From Afipia sp049747295 (GTDB taxonomy: Bacteria > Pseudomonadota > Alphaproteobacteria > Rhizobiales > Xanthobacteraceae), in the NCBI RefSeq assembly GCF_049747295.1, contig NZ_JBMHJM010000001.1, forward strand, positions 2,108,001 through 2,172,000: 64,000 bases of DNA, read 5' to 3'. The notes below the pieces were generated by a model that made no database searches, had not been told where the DNA came from, and saw only the letters and a list, made by a program, of their open reading frames with translations. This document shows, in pieces, positions 32,558 through 41,519 of the stretch; positions within the stretch are counted from its first letter, which is position 1, and the number at the start of each line of letters is the position of its first letter. Position numbers and translations under genes: made by a program.

Positions 32558-34888
32558 ATGCCCAAGAAAGCCTTTCACGGCGTCATCAAGCTTGATATCC
32601 GCGATTCAAAGCCGGATTGGACGCCATACACGCTCCCCAAGGCCCGCGACGGATCACCGAATGTCCTGATCATTCTGTACGACGACACAGGAATGGCCGC
32701 ATGGTCCCCCTATGGCGGCGCGATCAATATGCCGACGCTTCAACGTCTCGCCGATCGCGGGTTGACGTATTCGCAATGGCACACCACGGCCCTGTGTTCA
32801 CCGACACGATCGACCTTCCTGACCGGCCGCAATCATCACCTCAATGCCTGCTCATGCATCACCGAGGCAGCACAGGGGTTCCCGGGCTGGAGCGGACGCC
32901 TCCCCGCCGAATGCGCCACTATCGGACAAGTCCTTCAGGATTCCGGATGGAGCACGTTCTGGCTCGGCAAGGATCATAACGTTCCAGAGCAGGATATCTC
33001 GGCCGGCGCGAGCCGCAGCGAGTGGCCCCTGCAGAAAGGGTTTGATCGCTTCTACGGCTTCCTCGGAGGCGAAACCAACCAGTGGTATCCGGACCTCGTC
33101 GATGACAACAAGTTTGTCGATCAGCCCTATAGCCCGGAGGAGGGCTATCACCTCTCCAGAGATCTCGTCGACAATGCCATGCAGATGATCCGCGATCAGA
33201 AGGCCAGCAATCCCTCGAAGCCATGGTTCATGTGGCTCTGCCCTGGCGCCAATCACGCGCCACACCACGCGCCGCAAGACTACATCGACAAGTACAAGGG
33301 GCGATTTGACGACGGTTATGAAGCTTATCGCGAGTGGGTCTTGCCGCGCATGATCGCAAAGGGGCTGCTGCCGAAAGATACCAAACTCACCCCGATCAAC
33401 CCGCTTCCAGGCGAGATCGCCAATCCGGGCGACGCCGTGCGGCCCTGGAATTCGCTTAATGCCGACGAGAAGAAGTTGTTCGCCCGCATGGCCGAGGTCT
33501 ATGCGGGATTCTCGGAATACACCGACGTGCAGATCGGTCGGCTGATCGACTATCTCGAACAGAGCGGCCAGCTCGACAACACCATTGTTTTCTATTGCTC
33601 GGATAACGGCGCCTCGGGAGAAGGCAGCCCCAACGGCTCGGTCAACGAAAACAAGTTCTTCAACAATTATCCCGACGAGTTGTCCGAGAACCTGAAATAT
33701 CTCGACGTTCTGGGAAGCGTGGATACTTACAATCACTATCCGACCGGTTGGGCCGTGGCCTTTTCCACGCCGTTCCAGATGTTCAAACGCTACTCGGAGT
33801 ACTCCGGCGGCACATGTTGCCCGCTGATCATTTCCTGGCCCAAAGGGATCAAGGCCAAGGGAGAAGTCCGCAACCAGTATCATCACTCGACGGACATCGT
33901 GCCGACCATCCTCGATGTCTGCGGGTTGCAGATGCCGAAGGCCTATCGCGGCGTGAAACAGCATCCGGTGTCCGGGGTGTCGATGCGCTATACTTTCGCC
34001 GCGAAGCCCAACGCACCGACCAAGAAAAAGCGCCAGTACTACGCCATGCTGGGAACGCGCGGGATCTGGGAGAAAGGGTGGAAGGCCGCCGCGATCCATG
34101 CGCCCCTGACCGGCAAGGGGCATTTCGACAAGGACGAGTGGGAACTCTATCATGTCGATGCGGACCGCTCCGAGGCCACCAATGTCGCGAAGCGCTATCC
34201 GGCCAAGCTCAAGGCGCTCGTTAAGGCGTGGTTCGAGGAAGCCAAGAAGAACAACGTGCTGCCGCTGGACGATCGCAGCGCCGCCGAACTGCTGGGCGTC
34301 GAACGGCCCAGCGAGGAAAAGCCGCGCGAGCGTTACATGTATTATCCGGATACTTCTCCCGTTCCGGAGGGCGTGGCCGTGAATGTGCGCGGACGCACGT
34401 ACAAGATTCTGGCGAATATCGAGATTACAGATTCGGATTGCTCAGGCGTGATCTTCGCCCATGGATCCCGCTTCGGCGGCCATACGCTCTTCATCAAGGA
34501 TATGAAGCTCTACTACGTGTACAATTTCCTCGGCATCAAGCCGGAACAAAAGTTCGTTTCCGGGGAATTGAAGCCCGGCAAATACACGGTGGGCGTCGAA
34601 TTCATTCGAGGCAAAACCGGCAAACACGGCGAGTCACTCGGCAAGACAACGCTTTACGTCAACGAGAAGATCTCAGCGCAAGGCGACATGAAAACGCAGC
34701 CGGGCAAATTTACCCTCTCGGGTGACGGCCTGTGTATCGGACGCGACAGCGGTGATGCCGTCAGCGAAGAGTACAAATCGCCCGGAACGTTCAAGGGCGG
34801 AAAGATCTTGTTCGTTGGCGTGACCATCGAAAAACGCCAATACCTCGATTTGGAAAAACTGGCGGCCGGCGCCTTTGCGGTCGACTAG
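32558..34888 (+). CDS. Arylsulfatase (formylglycine type)
   Basis: 776 residues. Metal-binding Asp42-Asp43 ('IILYDDTGMAAWSPYGG') and the modification site Cys80 in 'CSPTRSTFLTGR' (C-x-P-x-R) are intact, so this is a Cys-type sulfatase needing formylglycine maturation. Further marks: 'LGKDHNVPE', 'WFMWLCPGANHAPHHAP' and 'FYCSDNGASGEG'. It has a long C-terminal region of about 250 residues. No signal peptide is seen, so it should be cytoplasmic. It hydrolyses sulfate esters; the natural substrate is not known. AGAGGAAA precedes the ATG. No sulfatase-maturing enzyme is nearby. Confidence 0.9.
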   Translation: MPKKAFHGVIKLDIRDSKPDWTPYTLPKARDGSPNVLIILYDDTGMAAWSPYGGAINMPTLQRLADRGLTYSQWHTTALCSPTRSTFLTGRNHHLNACSCITEAAQGFPGWSGRLPAECATIGQVLQDSGWSTFWLGKDHNVPEQDISAGASRSEWPLQKGFDRFYGFLGGETNQWYPDLVDDNKFVDQPYSPEEGYHLSRDLVDNAMQMIRDQKASNPSKPWFMWLCPGANHAPHHAPQDYIDKYKGRFDDGYEAYREWVLPRMIAKGLLPKDTKLTPINPLPGEIANPGDAVRPWNSLNADEKKLFARMAEVYAGFSEYTDVQIGRLIDYLEQSGQLDNTIVFYCSDNGASGEGSPNGSVNENKFFNNYPDELSENLKYLDVLGSVDTYNHYPTGWAVAFSTPFQMFKRYSEYSGGTCCPLIISWPKGIKAKGEVRNQYHHSTDIVPTILDVCGLQMPKAYRGVKQHPVSGVSMRYTFAAKPNAPTKKKRQYYAMLGTRGIWEKGWKAAAIHAPLTGKGHFDKDEWELYHVDADRSEATNVAKRYPAKLKALVKAWFEEAKKNNVLPLDDRSAAELLGVERPSEEKPRERYMYYPDTSPVPEGVAVNVRGRTYKILANIEITDSDCSGVIFAHGSRFGGHTLFIKDMKLYYVYNFLGIKPEQKFVSGELKPGKYTVGVEFIRGKTGKHGESLGKTTLYVNEKISAQGDMKTQPGKFTLSGDGLCIGRDSGDAVSEEYKSPGTFKGGKILFVGVTIEKRQYLDLEKLAAGAFAVD

Positions 34889-34982
34889 GCGGACGCGGTG
34901 CCAACGCGTTCAACAAGACGCCGCGCGGTTGTGACCGCGCGGCTTCAATCTGCGCTCAGCGCGTGATGCGAACCGAGGAAGC

Positions 34983-35258
34983 TCAATATCCCGGACCATA
35001 AAAACGCTGACTCTGTGGCGGGCGACGGCCTGACAATGCGGGATCCGGCTGCCGAAGCCAGTAGTTTGGTTGGCACTGACCACCGGTCCCGGATACGGCG
35101 GCGAGACACTGCTCGTAGGTATCGTATTTGCAGTCACCAGGACCGCCCTCGCCCCTTCTGCAGAACGGATAATCCCTTGCCTGCGCCATGGGGCCGCTAA
35201 ATGTGATCGCGGCGGCAATCGTTAAGGTGGCTAAAGCGACTAAAGCAAACAATCGCAT
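34983..35258 (-). CDS. DUF3551 family small secreted protein, second copy
   Basis: 91 residues with a signal peptide ending 'PMAQA'. Mature part: 'YPFCRRGEGGPGDCKYDTYE' then 'CLAAVSGTGGQC' and 'NYWL', the same four-Cys layout as the copy at 1995-2306. The ATG at 35258 fits the GGAG spacing better than the one at 35264. Function unknown; probably periplasmic. Convergent with the sulfatase gene. Confidence 0.8.
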   Translation of the reverse strand: MRLFALVALATLTIAAAITFSGPMAQARDYPFCRRGEGGPGDCKYDTYEQCLAAVSGTGGQCQPNYWLRQPDPALSGRRPPQSQRFYGPGY

Positions 35259-35379
35259 GATCATGAACTCCGAGAGGCAACGACACGCACGACGACAGCA
35301 CTGTATCTAGATATATGTCGGCCGGCGCCAAAGCCTATCCGTTATCGTCTGGAGGACGCTTAACAACAACGTGACGCAA

Positions 35380-35401
35380 AGCCCCGAACACCGTCGGGGC
35401 T
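35380..35401 (-). terminator. Terminator of the cytochrome P450 gene
   Basis: AGCCCCGA (35380-35387) pairs with TCGGGGCT (35394-35401). On the minus strand TTT follows, 33 bp past the P450 stop. Confidence 0.7.
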
Positions 35402-35433
35402 CGAGTCGCGAAATCATGAAAAGACCAGTGGGG

Positions 35434-36639
35434 CTAGTTTGCTAACACCGGCAAGCGTTCGATCGCTTTCATGCCGGGTCGCTTTCGCCATTTGATCTGC
35501 GATTCATCAACCGCCAGCTCGAGGCTTGGCCAGCGCTTGAATAGCGCCTTCAGCGCACAGCGGCCCTCAATGCGCGCGAGCTGATGACCGAGACAGAAAT
35601 GGATACCGGTACCGAATGCCATATGCCGGTTCGGCTTTCTTTGGATGTCGAGCCGCCCCGGATGAGGATTGGCCTGCGGATCCATGTTGGCGGCGGCAAG
35701 CATGACCATCACCTTCTCACCCTTTTTCAACCTCACGCCGCCGAGATCGATATCCTTGCGCACAAAGCGCGGCTTGGTGAATTGCACGGGCGTGATGAAC
35801 CGTAAGAATTCTTCCACGGCCAGATCAGCACGGCTCCAATCCTCCGCCAGCCAATTGCGCAGGCCGGGATTCTTCAGAAGCTCGTAAACCGATCCGCTGA
35901 TCAAATGCGTCGTGGTCTCATGGCCTGCGAACAGCAGCAGGAAGACCATGGCGACCATTTCATCAGGCGCAATCCGTCCGCCCTCCTTCTCCACCCGCAC
36001 GATTTCGGCGATCAATCCTTCGCCGCCATGCTGCCGGACCGCCTCGATTTGCCGCCGCATATAGCGCTTCATCGCGATGATATTCGGGATCATGCTGAGA
36101 AAGCCGAGCGCACCCGACAGCCGTGTGAAGCCGCCGGCCCATGCCGAGAATTTCGGCCGATCCGCCAGCGGCAGACCAAGCAGTTCGCAAATCACCGACA
36201 ACGGCAGCTTGCGGGCATAGCGGTCCACGAGATCGGCCGGACTTCCCGCTTCGAATAACTCGTTGGCCAGTTGATCGCTGATCGCAAGGATGTGCGGCTC
36301 CATCTCCAGCACGGCGCGACGACGAAAGGCTTCGTCGACGATGTCTCGCAATCGCCCATGATCCGGCTCGTCCATCGACAGCATATTGTTGGCCAATGTG
36401 CGCAGAACACCCGGCATCCACCACTGGTATCCCGCGATGTTGCCGTCGTCCCTGCGGATGGTGAAGGTCTCATTATCCTTCAACACCCGATCGGCCAGAG
36501 CTTGCGTGGTCGTGGTCCAGACTTTTCCGACGATTGGAAATTGGACTTCAACGACGGGTCCGGCGGCACGCAATTTTTCCAGCGCGTCGACGGGATTGCG
36601 AAAATAGTCCTGGCTTGAGAAGTCTGCGTGGAACGTCAT
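35434..36639 (-). CDS. Cytochrome P450
   Basis: 401 residues, usual bacterial soluble class. I-helix oxygen site 'LLLFAGHETTTHLI', K-helix E-x-x-R in 'AVEEFLRFITP', and heme loop 'FGTGIHFCLGHQLARIE' with Cys349 as iron ligand. 'MDEPDHGRLRDIVDEAFRRR' is the C-helix region. It should hydroxylate a hydrophobic substrate with electrons from an external ferredoxin; none is encoded next to it. AGGAGG is seven bases before the ATG at 36639. A TetR gene is divergent, with two operators between. Confidence 0.92.
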   Translation of the reverse strand: MTFHADFSSQDYFRNPVDALEKLRAAGPVVEVQFPIVGKVWTTTTQALADRVLKDNETFTIRRDDGNIAGYQWWMPGVLRTLANNMLSMDEPDHGRLRDIVDEAFRRRAVLEMEPHILAISDQLANELFEAGSPADLVDRYARKLPLSVICELLGLPLADRPKFSAWAGGFTRLSGALGFLSMIPNIIAMKRYMRRQIEAVRQHGGEGLIAEIVRVEKEGGRIAPDEMVAMVFLLLFAGHETTTHLISGSVYELLKNPGLRNWLAEDWSRADLAVEEFLRFITPVQFTKPRFVRKDIDLGGVRLKKGEKVMVMLAAANMDPQANPHPGRLDIQRKPNRHMAFGTGIHFCLGHQLARIEGRCALKALFKRWPSLELAVDESQIKWRKRPGMKAIERLPVLAN

Positions 36640-36733
36640 GAATGACCTCCTGGCAACCACAAAGGGGCTTCTCGCCACCTGCAGTCGTTGGCCGGAACCG
36701 CCCAAAGCGTCACCGCGCGCGCTTGCGAATACC

Positions 36734-36764
36734 GACCACTGGTCTATTATACCGACCATTGGTC
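36734..36764. promoter_or_regulatory. Two tandem TetR-type operators
   Basis: GACCACTGGTC (36734-36744) and GACCATTGGTC (36754-36764) are inverted repeats set 20 bp apart, inside a 20-bp direct repeat beginning ATACCGACCA. They lie between the divergent P450 and TetR genes. Confidence 0.75.
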
Positions 36765-36825
36765 TATTTCAAGCTTAGGGCCATGTCGGCGCCACATAAC
36801 TTCATTGCAGGAACAACAAGGACGC

Positions 36826-37566
36826 ATGCCGCGCATCATCAAGCATCCCGAACAGCGACGCGGCGAAATCCTTGATTGCGCGCAGGCGCTGTTTCTCCAA
36901 CACGGCTATGACAATGCGAGCCTCAACGATGTGATCGCGGCAGCCGGCCTCTCGAAAGGCGCCTTTTATCACTACTTCGCCTCGAAGGAGGCGCTGCTCG
37001 AATCCCTAGCGGAACGATTTGCGCAGCACGCGCTCACTCAGATCGAGAGGATGGATACGTCGGATCTCGATGCACTCTCGCGGCTGAACGCGTTTCTCGC
37101 GCGGGGCCGCCAAAACAAGATGGAAAACGCGGAGATTGCATGGGGCTTGTTCGAGGCCCTGTTCAAGCCTGAAAATTTCATCCTTTTCCATCGGGTCACG
37201 GCCGCGACGTCAGCACTGGTTGCGCCCGTGCTGGCCGATCTGATCAGACGTGGAGTTGAAGACGGCACGTTCAAGACCTTCGATCCTGAAGGCGTTGCCG
37301 ACATGATGATGCAGCTCAGCACGGCAACCCACGACATGGTGGTCCGTGCGCTCGCAGCCAGCACCGCACGACAGCTCGATGATGCCATCAACGCGTTCGA
37401 CCAGCGCATCAAGCTGTATGAAATTGCCCTCGACCGAATTCTTGGCTTGCCGGATGGCAGCGTCCGTATGGCTGAACCTGGCTATATGCGGGCCCTGTTC
37501 ATGGCGCGGACGCAGTCCGGCAAACGCAGGGCGACAAAGAAGCAGCAAACCAGCCGTCGTTCATAA
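36826..37566 (+). CDS. TetR-family transcriptional regulator
   Basis: 246 residues. DNA-binding helices are in 'RGEILDCAQALFLQHGYDNA' and 'VIAAAGLSKGAFYHYFASKE'. The C-terminal ligand domain shows no motif tied to a known effector; the end is Lys/Arg-rich. AAGGA precedes the ATG at 36826; the longer reading from 36688 would cover the operators. It probably represses itself and the P450 gene. Confidence 0.88.
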   Translation: MPRIIKHPEQRRGEILDCAQALFLQHGYDNASLNDVIAAAGLSKGAFYHYFASKEALLESLAERFAQHALTQIERMDTSDLDALSRLNAFLARGRQNKMENAEIAWGLFEALFKPENFILFHRVTAATSALVAPVLADLIRRGVEDGTFKTFDPEGVADMMMQLSTATHDMVVRALAASTARQLDDAINAFDQRIKLYEIALDRILGLPDGSVRMAEPGYMRALFMARTQSGKRRATKKQQTSRRS

Positions 37567-37623
37567 CAGCGTTCGCGTCAATCGATCTGACAGAACCCCG
37601 GGGACGGATCGACGAGGCAAAGA

Positions 37624-37647
37624 GAAAGGCCCCAGGTGGGGCCTTTC
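37624..37647. terminator. Bidirectional terminator after tetR
   Basis: GAAAGGCCCC (37624-37633), loop AGGT, GGGGCCTTTC (37638-37647). Good stem with A-rich and T-rich flanks, between two converging genes. Confidence 0.85.
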
Positions 37648-37668
37648 CATGACACAGTTTGATCGCGA

Positions 37669-37908
37669 TCAGCGGCCGCTGCCGCCCTCATTCGTCCCTT
37701 GACCACCGGTCTGCGATTTGGCGCCCGATTTATGCATCGCGCTGCCCGTGGTCTTGCTCGTGTGTCCCTTCTTCATGTGGCGCTCGCCACTCGGCGACAT
37801 CGTGCCGCTCGACTTTGCGCCGGGCGCGGCACTTTCATTGGTCTGAGCGAATGCGCCAGTAGCTGACAGCGCCAACGCACAGGCGCCGGCAAGCAGGATT
37901 TTCTTCAT
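37669..37908 (-). CDS. Small secreted hypothetical protein, Ser/Thr/Gly/Lys-rich
   Basis: 79 residues. Signal peptide 'MKKILLAGACALALSATG' ending near 'AFAQ'. The mature 57 residues are low complexity, with 'KSSGTMSPSGERHMKKGHTS' and a Gly-rich end, probably disordered in the periplasm. AAGGAG lies eight to nine bases before the ATG. No function can be given. Confidence 0.65.
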   Translation of the reverse strand: MKKILLAGACALALSATGAFAQTNESAAPGAKSSGTMSPSGERHMKKGHTSKTTGSAMHKSGAKSQTGGQGTNEGGSGR

Positions 37909-38048
37909 GAGTTTTTCTCCTTCTCGAGACAACAGGCGCCCAACTTCAGCGCGCGCAATACGTTCCCTCTCGATTGATCACATCATGCGTGAGGTCTCAC
38001 TCACCGAACCTGCTATACTCAATGGCGGTTTGAGTCACAGTTTCAACA

Positions 38049-38291
38049 ATGAGTGGACATGAGATGCGCAAAGTCATCGCGTTTGACGACGAGACTTATC
38101 AAGCGCTCATACAACTTGGCCGCGATCGGATGGCAACGCTGCAAGAGCTCGCGGATGAGGCATTTGCCGATCTGCTCAAGAAGCACGGCGTGCCGATCGA
38201 CCTGAAAGACGCGCTGCGTAAAAGTGTAAGCTCGCTCAAGGAAACGCGGCCCCGGAAAACGGCGAAACGTTCAGCCAAACGCACAACATAA
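38049..38291 (+). CDS. Small ribbon-helix-helix-like hypothetical protein
   Basis: 80 residues. The start 'RKVIAFDDETYQALIQLGRD' followed by 'MATLQELADEAFADLLKKHG' looks like the beta-strand and two helices of ribbon-helix-helix DNA-binding proteins, and the tail is basic ('RPRKTAKRSAKRTT'). An ATG at 38064 is an alternative start. No toxin gene or other partner is adjacent. The assignment is by pattern only. Confidence 0.55.
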   Translation: MSGHEMRKVIAFDDETYQALIQLGRDRMATLQELADEAFADLLKKHGVPIDLKDALRKSVSSLKETRPRKTAKRSAKRTT

Positions 38292-38303
38292 GCACCGTCA
38301 GCG

Positions 38304-39227
38304 TCAGGATGATTTTGCTGCGGCTTTCCGCGCTGGAATCGTCATGGCGGCAATGCCGACAATGACGCAGATCAATCCTATCAATGCCGTGGACGACAAG
38401 GACTCGCCAAGAAAAACCACGCCGAGCGCGACACCGATTGGCACACGCAAATAGGCTTGCGCCGTGGCGCCGACCGAACCCAGCGTCTGGATCAGCTTGA
38501 AATAAATCACGAAGGCGAGCGCCGTCGAGAACACCGCAAGTCCGATCAAGGCCAGGATCGAGTTCATGGAAGGTGTGAGCGTCCAGGGTCGATCAACCAC
38601 AAGGCTGACGGGCACGAGCATGATCGCACCGCAGATCATCGATCCCGCTGCCGGCACGATTGATTCAAGCCCATTGAAATTCCGCCCGAACAGCGCCGCC
38701 GCCCCAAAGCTCACCGCCGAGAACACAAGCGCGAATTGCGCGAGCAGCTGCTGCCCCAATCCACTGAACGCATTGACCCCGACCACCAGGCAGATACCGG
38801 CCAAACCGGCAGCCACGCCCAGGGACTGGCGCGGCGTCGGCCGCTCGTGGCGAACGAACAGCACAGCGAGCAGGAAAGCAAAGATCGGTGCGTTCGATCC
38901 AAGAATGGTGGCGAGACCCGCGTCGACGTGGCGCTCCGCCCACGCGATCAGCGTGAACGGGAGCACACTGTTGAGGCAGGCCTGAATCATGAAGCGCCGC
39001 CACACCGCGGGATCTCGTGGCATCTTGATGCCGCGCATCCACATCACCAACAGAAGAACCCCACCGGCAATCAACGTGCGGCCTGCAATCAGCGTGATCG
39101 GTGGAATGGTCGCGACGCCAATCTTGATGAAGGTGTAGGAGCCACCCCACAGCGTCGCCAGAATCAGCAGCAGCGCAAGATTGGTCGCAAAGTGCGGGCG
39201 CTGGCGGGTCTCGATTGCAATTGTCAT
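38304..39227 (-). CDS. EamA/DMT-family transporter
   Basis: 307 residues with ten hydrophobic segments and two EamA repeats: 'LWGGSYTFIKIGVATIPPIT' opens the first, and 'GSVGATAQAYLRVPIGVALG' with 'VVFLGESLSSTALIG' closes the second. Exporter of small metabolites is the usual role. The substrate cannot be told. Start at 39227 gives a normal cytoplasmic head; the longer frame lacks support. Confidence 0.85.
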   Translation of the reverse strand: MTIAIETRQRPHFATNLALLLILATLWGGSYTFIKIGVATIPPITLIAGRTLIAGGVLLLVMWMRGIKMPRDPAVWRRFMIQACLNSVLPFTLIAWAERHVDAGLATILGSNAPIFAFLLAVLFVRHERPTPRQSLGVAAGLAGICLVVGVNAFSGLGQQLLAQFALVFSAVSFGAAALFGRNFNGLESIVPAAGSMICGAIMLVPVSLVVDRPWTLTPSMNSILALIGLAVFSTALAFVIYFKLIQTLGSVGATAQAYLRVPIGVALGVVFLGESLSSTALIGLICVIVGIAAMTIPARKAAAKSS

Positions 39228-39320
39228 AGGGCTGCCGTGGTGTCCAATATCTCCGGCACTATGCCATGCCGGCAAATTTAAGTGGTTCGATCCGGATCGA
39301 AGTTTATCCGGCTTCCGGAA

Positions 39321-39665
39321 TTATCCGCCTTGCAGCAGGTTGTCGTACTGGTCGGGGACTTCGATCTCGAAGCCGAGGATCGCCGCCGACAAGGCCTTTC
39401 CGTAGTTGTCGAGACTGAGGCTGCGCGAAACGCCGCCGCCCAGCGCGCCCTCCGCCACGAAATTCAGCGCAGCGAGATTGTCGACGTCATAGCGTGTGAC
39501 ATTGCCCTTGATGGCCCCGTGATAGAACGCCTTGAAGCGTTCCGCGGTCAGCTGTGCTTTCAGCAGAGGGTAGAATTCATCGCGGTAGGCAATCACTGAA
39601 ATATTCGATGTGTTGCCTTTGTCGCCGGACCTGACGTGCGCCACGCGCTCGAGTTTGACTTGCAT
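39321..39665 (-). CDS. AtuA-associated small protein
   Basis: 114 residues. 'VAHVRSGDKGNTSNISVIAY' and the end 'GKALSAAILGFEIEV' match the small AtuA-like ferredoxin-fold domain that occurs either as a separate protein or as the C-terminal part of acyclic terpene utilisation AtuA proteins. It starts 3 bp after the AtuA stop, so the two form a unit. Confidence 0.8.
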   Translation of the reverse strand: MQVKLERVAHVRSGDKGNTSNISVIAYRDEFYPLLKAQLTAERFKAFYHGAIKGNVTRYDVDNLAALNFVAEGALGGGVSRSLSLDNYGKALSAAILGFEIEVPDQYDNLLQGG

Positions 39666-39668
39666 CGC

Positions 39669-41021
39669 TTAGCTCTCATACCAGGTGATGGTGGGCGGCA
39701 CTGCCTCGCGCGGAACCAGTGTCGACCAGACGCCGATGATTTCGCGGGTACGGTCCTGATGCGGCACGCGCTTACCGGTCATGGCGACGCCCGAGACGGC
39801 CATGCCGTCGATCTCTCGCCCGACCTTCAAGGCCTCTTCGCGGGTTTTCGTGCGGGCCGCGACGCGCACCGCGACTTCGTAGGGTTCGGGCGTATCAGGC
39901 GGGCTTGCCTCGCCATGGATGGCATTCAACCCGACGAAATCAATCCGCAGATCGTCCGCCTTCAGATCGACAATGCGGAAGCGCTCTTCCAGAATTTTCT
40001 TGGCCAGCCGGGCACGACGCAGGGCGCCAGGACCGGCATAAAAGAACATGTCCTCGCCGATGAACCCTTCCATGCAGCCCATGGAAACTTTCAACGTCGG
40101 CGTGCGCGGCTTGCCGCTGATACCACGCACCCGCATCCGATCAGGACCAGCCTCTTCCAGCACAGCAGTGGTAAAATCAACCACCACGTCGGGCGTGATG
40201 TAATTCGCCGGGTCATGGACCTCGTAGAGCATCTGCTCCTTCATGGTCATCGCATTGATCGCGCCGCCGGTCCCGGCAACCTTGGTGATCACCGCACTGC
40301 CGTCGGAGTCCACTTCCGCGATGGGGAATGCAAGATCCCATGGCGAGGACACATCCTTGAAGCCCGGATCGGCGAAATAGCCGCCGGTGACCTGGGCGCC
40401 GCATTCCAAAAGGTGACCAAGACCGCTGCCGGCACCGAGTCTCACGGCATCGTCGGCCTGCCAGCCGAATTCGTGCATCATCGGCGCCAGGAACAGAGAC
40501 GGATCCGCCACGCGGCCGGTGATCACGATGTCGGCCCCGCCGCGCAACGCTTCGACGATCGGCTCCGCGCCCAGATAAGCCTCCGCGGAGATCAGATCCG
40601 ATGCGATCGAGCCGACGGGTTCACCGTTTTCCAGAATCGTCCCGCCCAGCTTTGCCATGCGATCGGTGATCAGGCTGCCTGAGACTGCCGCCACTTTCTT
40701 GCCGCGGGCTCCGTGCTCGCGCAGCAGTTCGACGATGCGCTGCGCCGCTCCGTCCGGATTGATCCAGCCCTGATTGCTGATGATCTTGGTGCCTCGCTTC
40801 AAGCAGCCCGGCAGCACGGCCTTCATACGATCATCGAGATAGGTGTCGTATCCCGGGAAAGACGGATCGCGCCGTTTACGCACCTGCGCTGCGGAAACCG
40901 TGGCTTCGGCCATGGTCTCAAAACAGAGATAATCGAGATCGCCGCGCTCGGCGTTGAGTTTTGCGGGCTCGATGCGGTCTCCCCACCACGCCGATCCAGC
41001 ACCTATGCGCAATGCCGACAA
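39669..41021 (-). CDS. AtuA family protein (DUF1446)
   Basis: 450 residues. 'LRIGAGSAWWGDRIEPAKLN' and 'GDLDYLCFETMAEATVSAAQ' form the family N-terminus; 'VVITGRVADPSLFLAPMMHE' type sequence and 'GAGSGLGHLLECGAQVTGGY' follow. AtuA of Pseudomonas is required for citronellol/geraniol breakdown, but its reaction is not known, and no other atu gene is present here. The start appears to be TTG with AAGGA eight bases before. Pairs with the small protein downstream. Confidence 0.85.
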   Translation of the reverse strand: MSALRIGAGSAWWGDRIEPAKLNAERGDLDYLCFETMAEATVSAAQVRKRRDPSFPGYDTYLDDRMKAVLPGCLKRGTKIISNQGWINPDGAAQRIVELLREHGARGKKVAAVSGSLITDRMAKLGGTILENGEPVGSIASDLISAEAYLGAEPIVEALRGGADIVITGRVADPSLFLAPMMHEFGWQADDAVRLGAGSGLGHLLECGAQVTGGYFADPGFKDVSSPWDLAFPIAEVDSDGSAVITKVAGTGGAINAMTMKEQMLYEVHDPANYITPDVVVDFTTAVLEEAGPDRMRVRGISGKPRTPTLKVSMGCMEGFIGEDMFFYAGPGALRRARLAKKILEERFRIVDLKADDLRIDFVGLNAIHGEASPPDTPEPYEVAVRVAARTKTREEALKVGREIDGMAVSGVAMTGKRVPHQDRTREIIGVWSTLVPREAVPPTITWYES

Positions 41022-41089
41022 AAAGTTGATCCTTCTTCCCGAGGCTTGAGGCTTGCCTTGCCAGGCAAAACCGACGAAAAATTCGCACC

Positions 41090-41434
41090 ATGAAACTACG
41101 CGTCATGAAACTAGTGGTCTTCGCTTCGCTTGTCGCCCTCACTCTTGCGCATACGCCTGCGCGCGCAGAGCGGTTGCCTCCCTCGCCTTTCACCACGACA
41201 CTGTCCAATACGACGCCGCTGGTGTTCGGCATGAGCGCCGCGGACGCGGAAGACGCGCTGGGACAACCCCTGACTTACGTCAGCGGAAAGCCCGGTAATG
41301 AAACCTTCCTGGTCATCCGCAATGTCGGCGGCAGCCGCTGGTCGTACCGCGACGATCCGCTTTACCTGCTGTTCCGCGGTGGCCGCCTCACCGGTTGGAA
41401 AGGCGACTGGAGCCGCAACTGGATGTGGCGATAG
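41090..41434 (+). CDS. Secreted hypothetical protein, SmpA/OmlA-like fold possible
   Basis: 114 residues with signal peptide ending 'TPARA'. The mature part has 'LVFGMSAADAEDALGQPLTY', which looks like the start of an SmpA/OmlA-type helix-strand module, and closes with 'WSRNWMWR'. Start could be 41090 or the ATG at 41105. It is divergent from the AtuA genes. Function unknown. Confidence 0.6.
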   Translation: MKLRVMKLVVFASLVALTLAHTPARAERLPPSPFTTTLSNTTPLVFGMSAADAEDALGQPLTYVSGKPGNETFLVIRNVGGSRWSYRDDPLYLLFRGGRLTGWKGDWSRNWMWR

Positions 41435-41519
41435 ACGCGCCTCGGTGCGGCCACCTTGATGCGGCTGCCTTGCGGCGTCACGGACAACTCGCTCCCCCTT
41501 ACATGGAAGGACCGTCCAC

